Of a stretch of DNA of 64,000 nucleotides, positions 63,486 to 64,000 are shown piece after piece. A model generated the notes under the pieces. It ran no database searches, was not told the origin of the DNA, and saw nothing but the letters and a program-made list of their open reading frames with translations. The translations under genes were made by a program, and so were the position numbers. This stretch comes from Neocallimastix lanati (nom. inval.) (taxonomy: Eukaryota; Neocallimastigomycota; Neocallimastigomycetes; Neocallimastigales; Neocallimastigaceae), in NCBI GenBank assembly GCA_016946835.1, contig JACVTC010000217.1, positions 1 to 64,000 on the forward strand, given 5' to 3'. Position 1 is the stretch's first letter; each line of letters starts with the position of its first letter.

Positions 63486-64000
63486 ATGGTTCAATTAAAT
63501 TTAGAAAATTCTTCATTTAAGGAGACAATTAAAAAAGTATTAAAAAAAATAGTTCATTTCCATTATTTGAAAAAACCAATTACGATTATATCACTTGAAA
63601 TCCAGTTGTATATTTTAATAATATATAATATAGTATGAATATAAATATATATATGTTTATACGTTTTCATTTATTATTATTTGTTTTTGTATATACATTT
63701 ATATTATTTATTAATTTTAATTTATATAAAATATATATTATTTATTATAAGCTTTTCGGATTGATAAAAAATATATATTTTAATAATGTATCGCAATTTT
63801 CAAATTTACAAAACATAAAAACTAATGAAATATTTAAAATTTTATTGTTTTTGTTTTTATGTATGGATATTTATGTTGAATTATGGGTTTTATATGGCTT
63901 ATTAAAGGTATAAATATATCATATATATATTAAAAAATGTATTTTATATGCATCATTTATAATTTATATTTTATCTTATTATATTAGAAAAAAGGTTCAG
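63486..64000 (+). CDS. Possible host gene, spliced, membrane protein (partial)
   Basis: Exon 1 63486-63632 (ATG, 49 codons), intron 63633-63751 (GTATGA ... TATAAG, 119 nt), exon 2 63752-63907 (52 codons), intron 63908-63987 (GTATAA ... ATTAG, 80 nt), exon 3 from 63988 to the window end. Both introns fall between codons and the frame stays open only when both are removed. The predicted product starts MVQLNLENSSFKETIKKVL, has a basic stretch, a hydrophobic segment ending exon 1 (LYILIIYNI) and a second in exon 2 (IFKILLFLFLCMDIYVELWVLYGLL). I do not recognise the family. It is the only candidate that is not part of a mobile element. Low-complexity A/T sequence makes chance reading frames likely, so confidence is modest. 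Confidence 0.4.

Overview
This is a very AT-rich eukaryotic window made almost entirely of LTR retrotransposons of the Ty3/gypsy (Metaviridae) type. Long A/T runs, Asn-rich proteins, short introns with GTAT donors and chromodomain-bearing elements suggest an AT-rich lower eukaryote. I favour an early-diverging fungus such as an anaerobic gut fungus; a dictyostelid-like amoeba is an alternative. The organism cannot be named from the sequence alone. No ordinary host gene is clear, except a possible spliced membrane-protein gene at the right edge (63486-64000).

The layout is a nest of elements inside elements, resolved here by LTR pairs and target-site duplications (TSDs). (1) A chromovirus, 'element I' (+), runs to 58926; its start lies left of the window. 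(2) Its 5' LTR is broken by element A (+, 1-3212, left end outside) and element B (-, 3219-12170). (3) Its gag-pol ORF is broken at 15077 by a solo LTR, I'1 (-), which resumes at 56858-56869 (TSD AAAAC). (4) Inside I'1 sit element F (15707-18595, gag only), element C (18600-30780, an exact tandem LTR-body-LTR-body-LTR) and solo LTR L (30785-56853). (5) Inside L sit solo LTR H' (30836-31570) and chromovirus H (31576-55890), both flanked by TTACT. (6) The 5' LTR of H is broken by solo LTR I'2 (31760-49041, TSD ATAAG), which holds LTR X, element D (33994-42004) and element E (42009-49025). To the right follow an E-type solo LTR (-), an A-type solo LTR (+) and a SINE-like unit, each with its own TSD.

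Several mechanisms can be read directly. The five elements whose gag/pol junction is visible (B, C, D, E, H) place pol in the -1 frame behind a slippery heptamer, a 7-8 nt spacer and a stem. In B, D and E a downstream GCTTC can close an H-type pseudoknot. The chromoviruses H and I lack a tRNA primer site; the ten bases just after the LTR are instead perfectly complementary to the predicted mRNA 5' end, as in Tf1-type self-priming. B, D and E share one tRNA-type primer site. A hairpin lies just before the polypurine tract in seven families. The I-type LTRs carry a tRNA-like module with A and B boxes, and independent insertions into them lie 10 to about 18 bp upstream of it, as expected if RNA polymerase III factors guide integration.

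C and F have LTR copies that look identical and are young. B, E and H carry a few disabling mutations, D has a changed reverse-transcriptase catalytic residue, and A and I are decayed.
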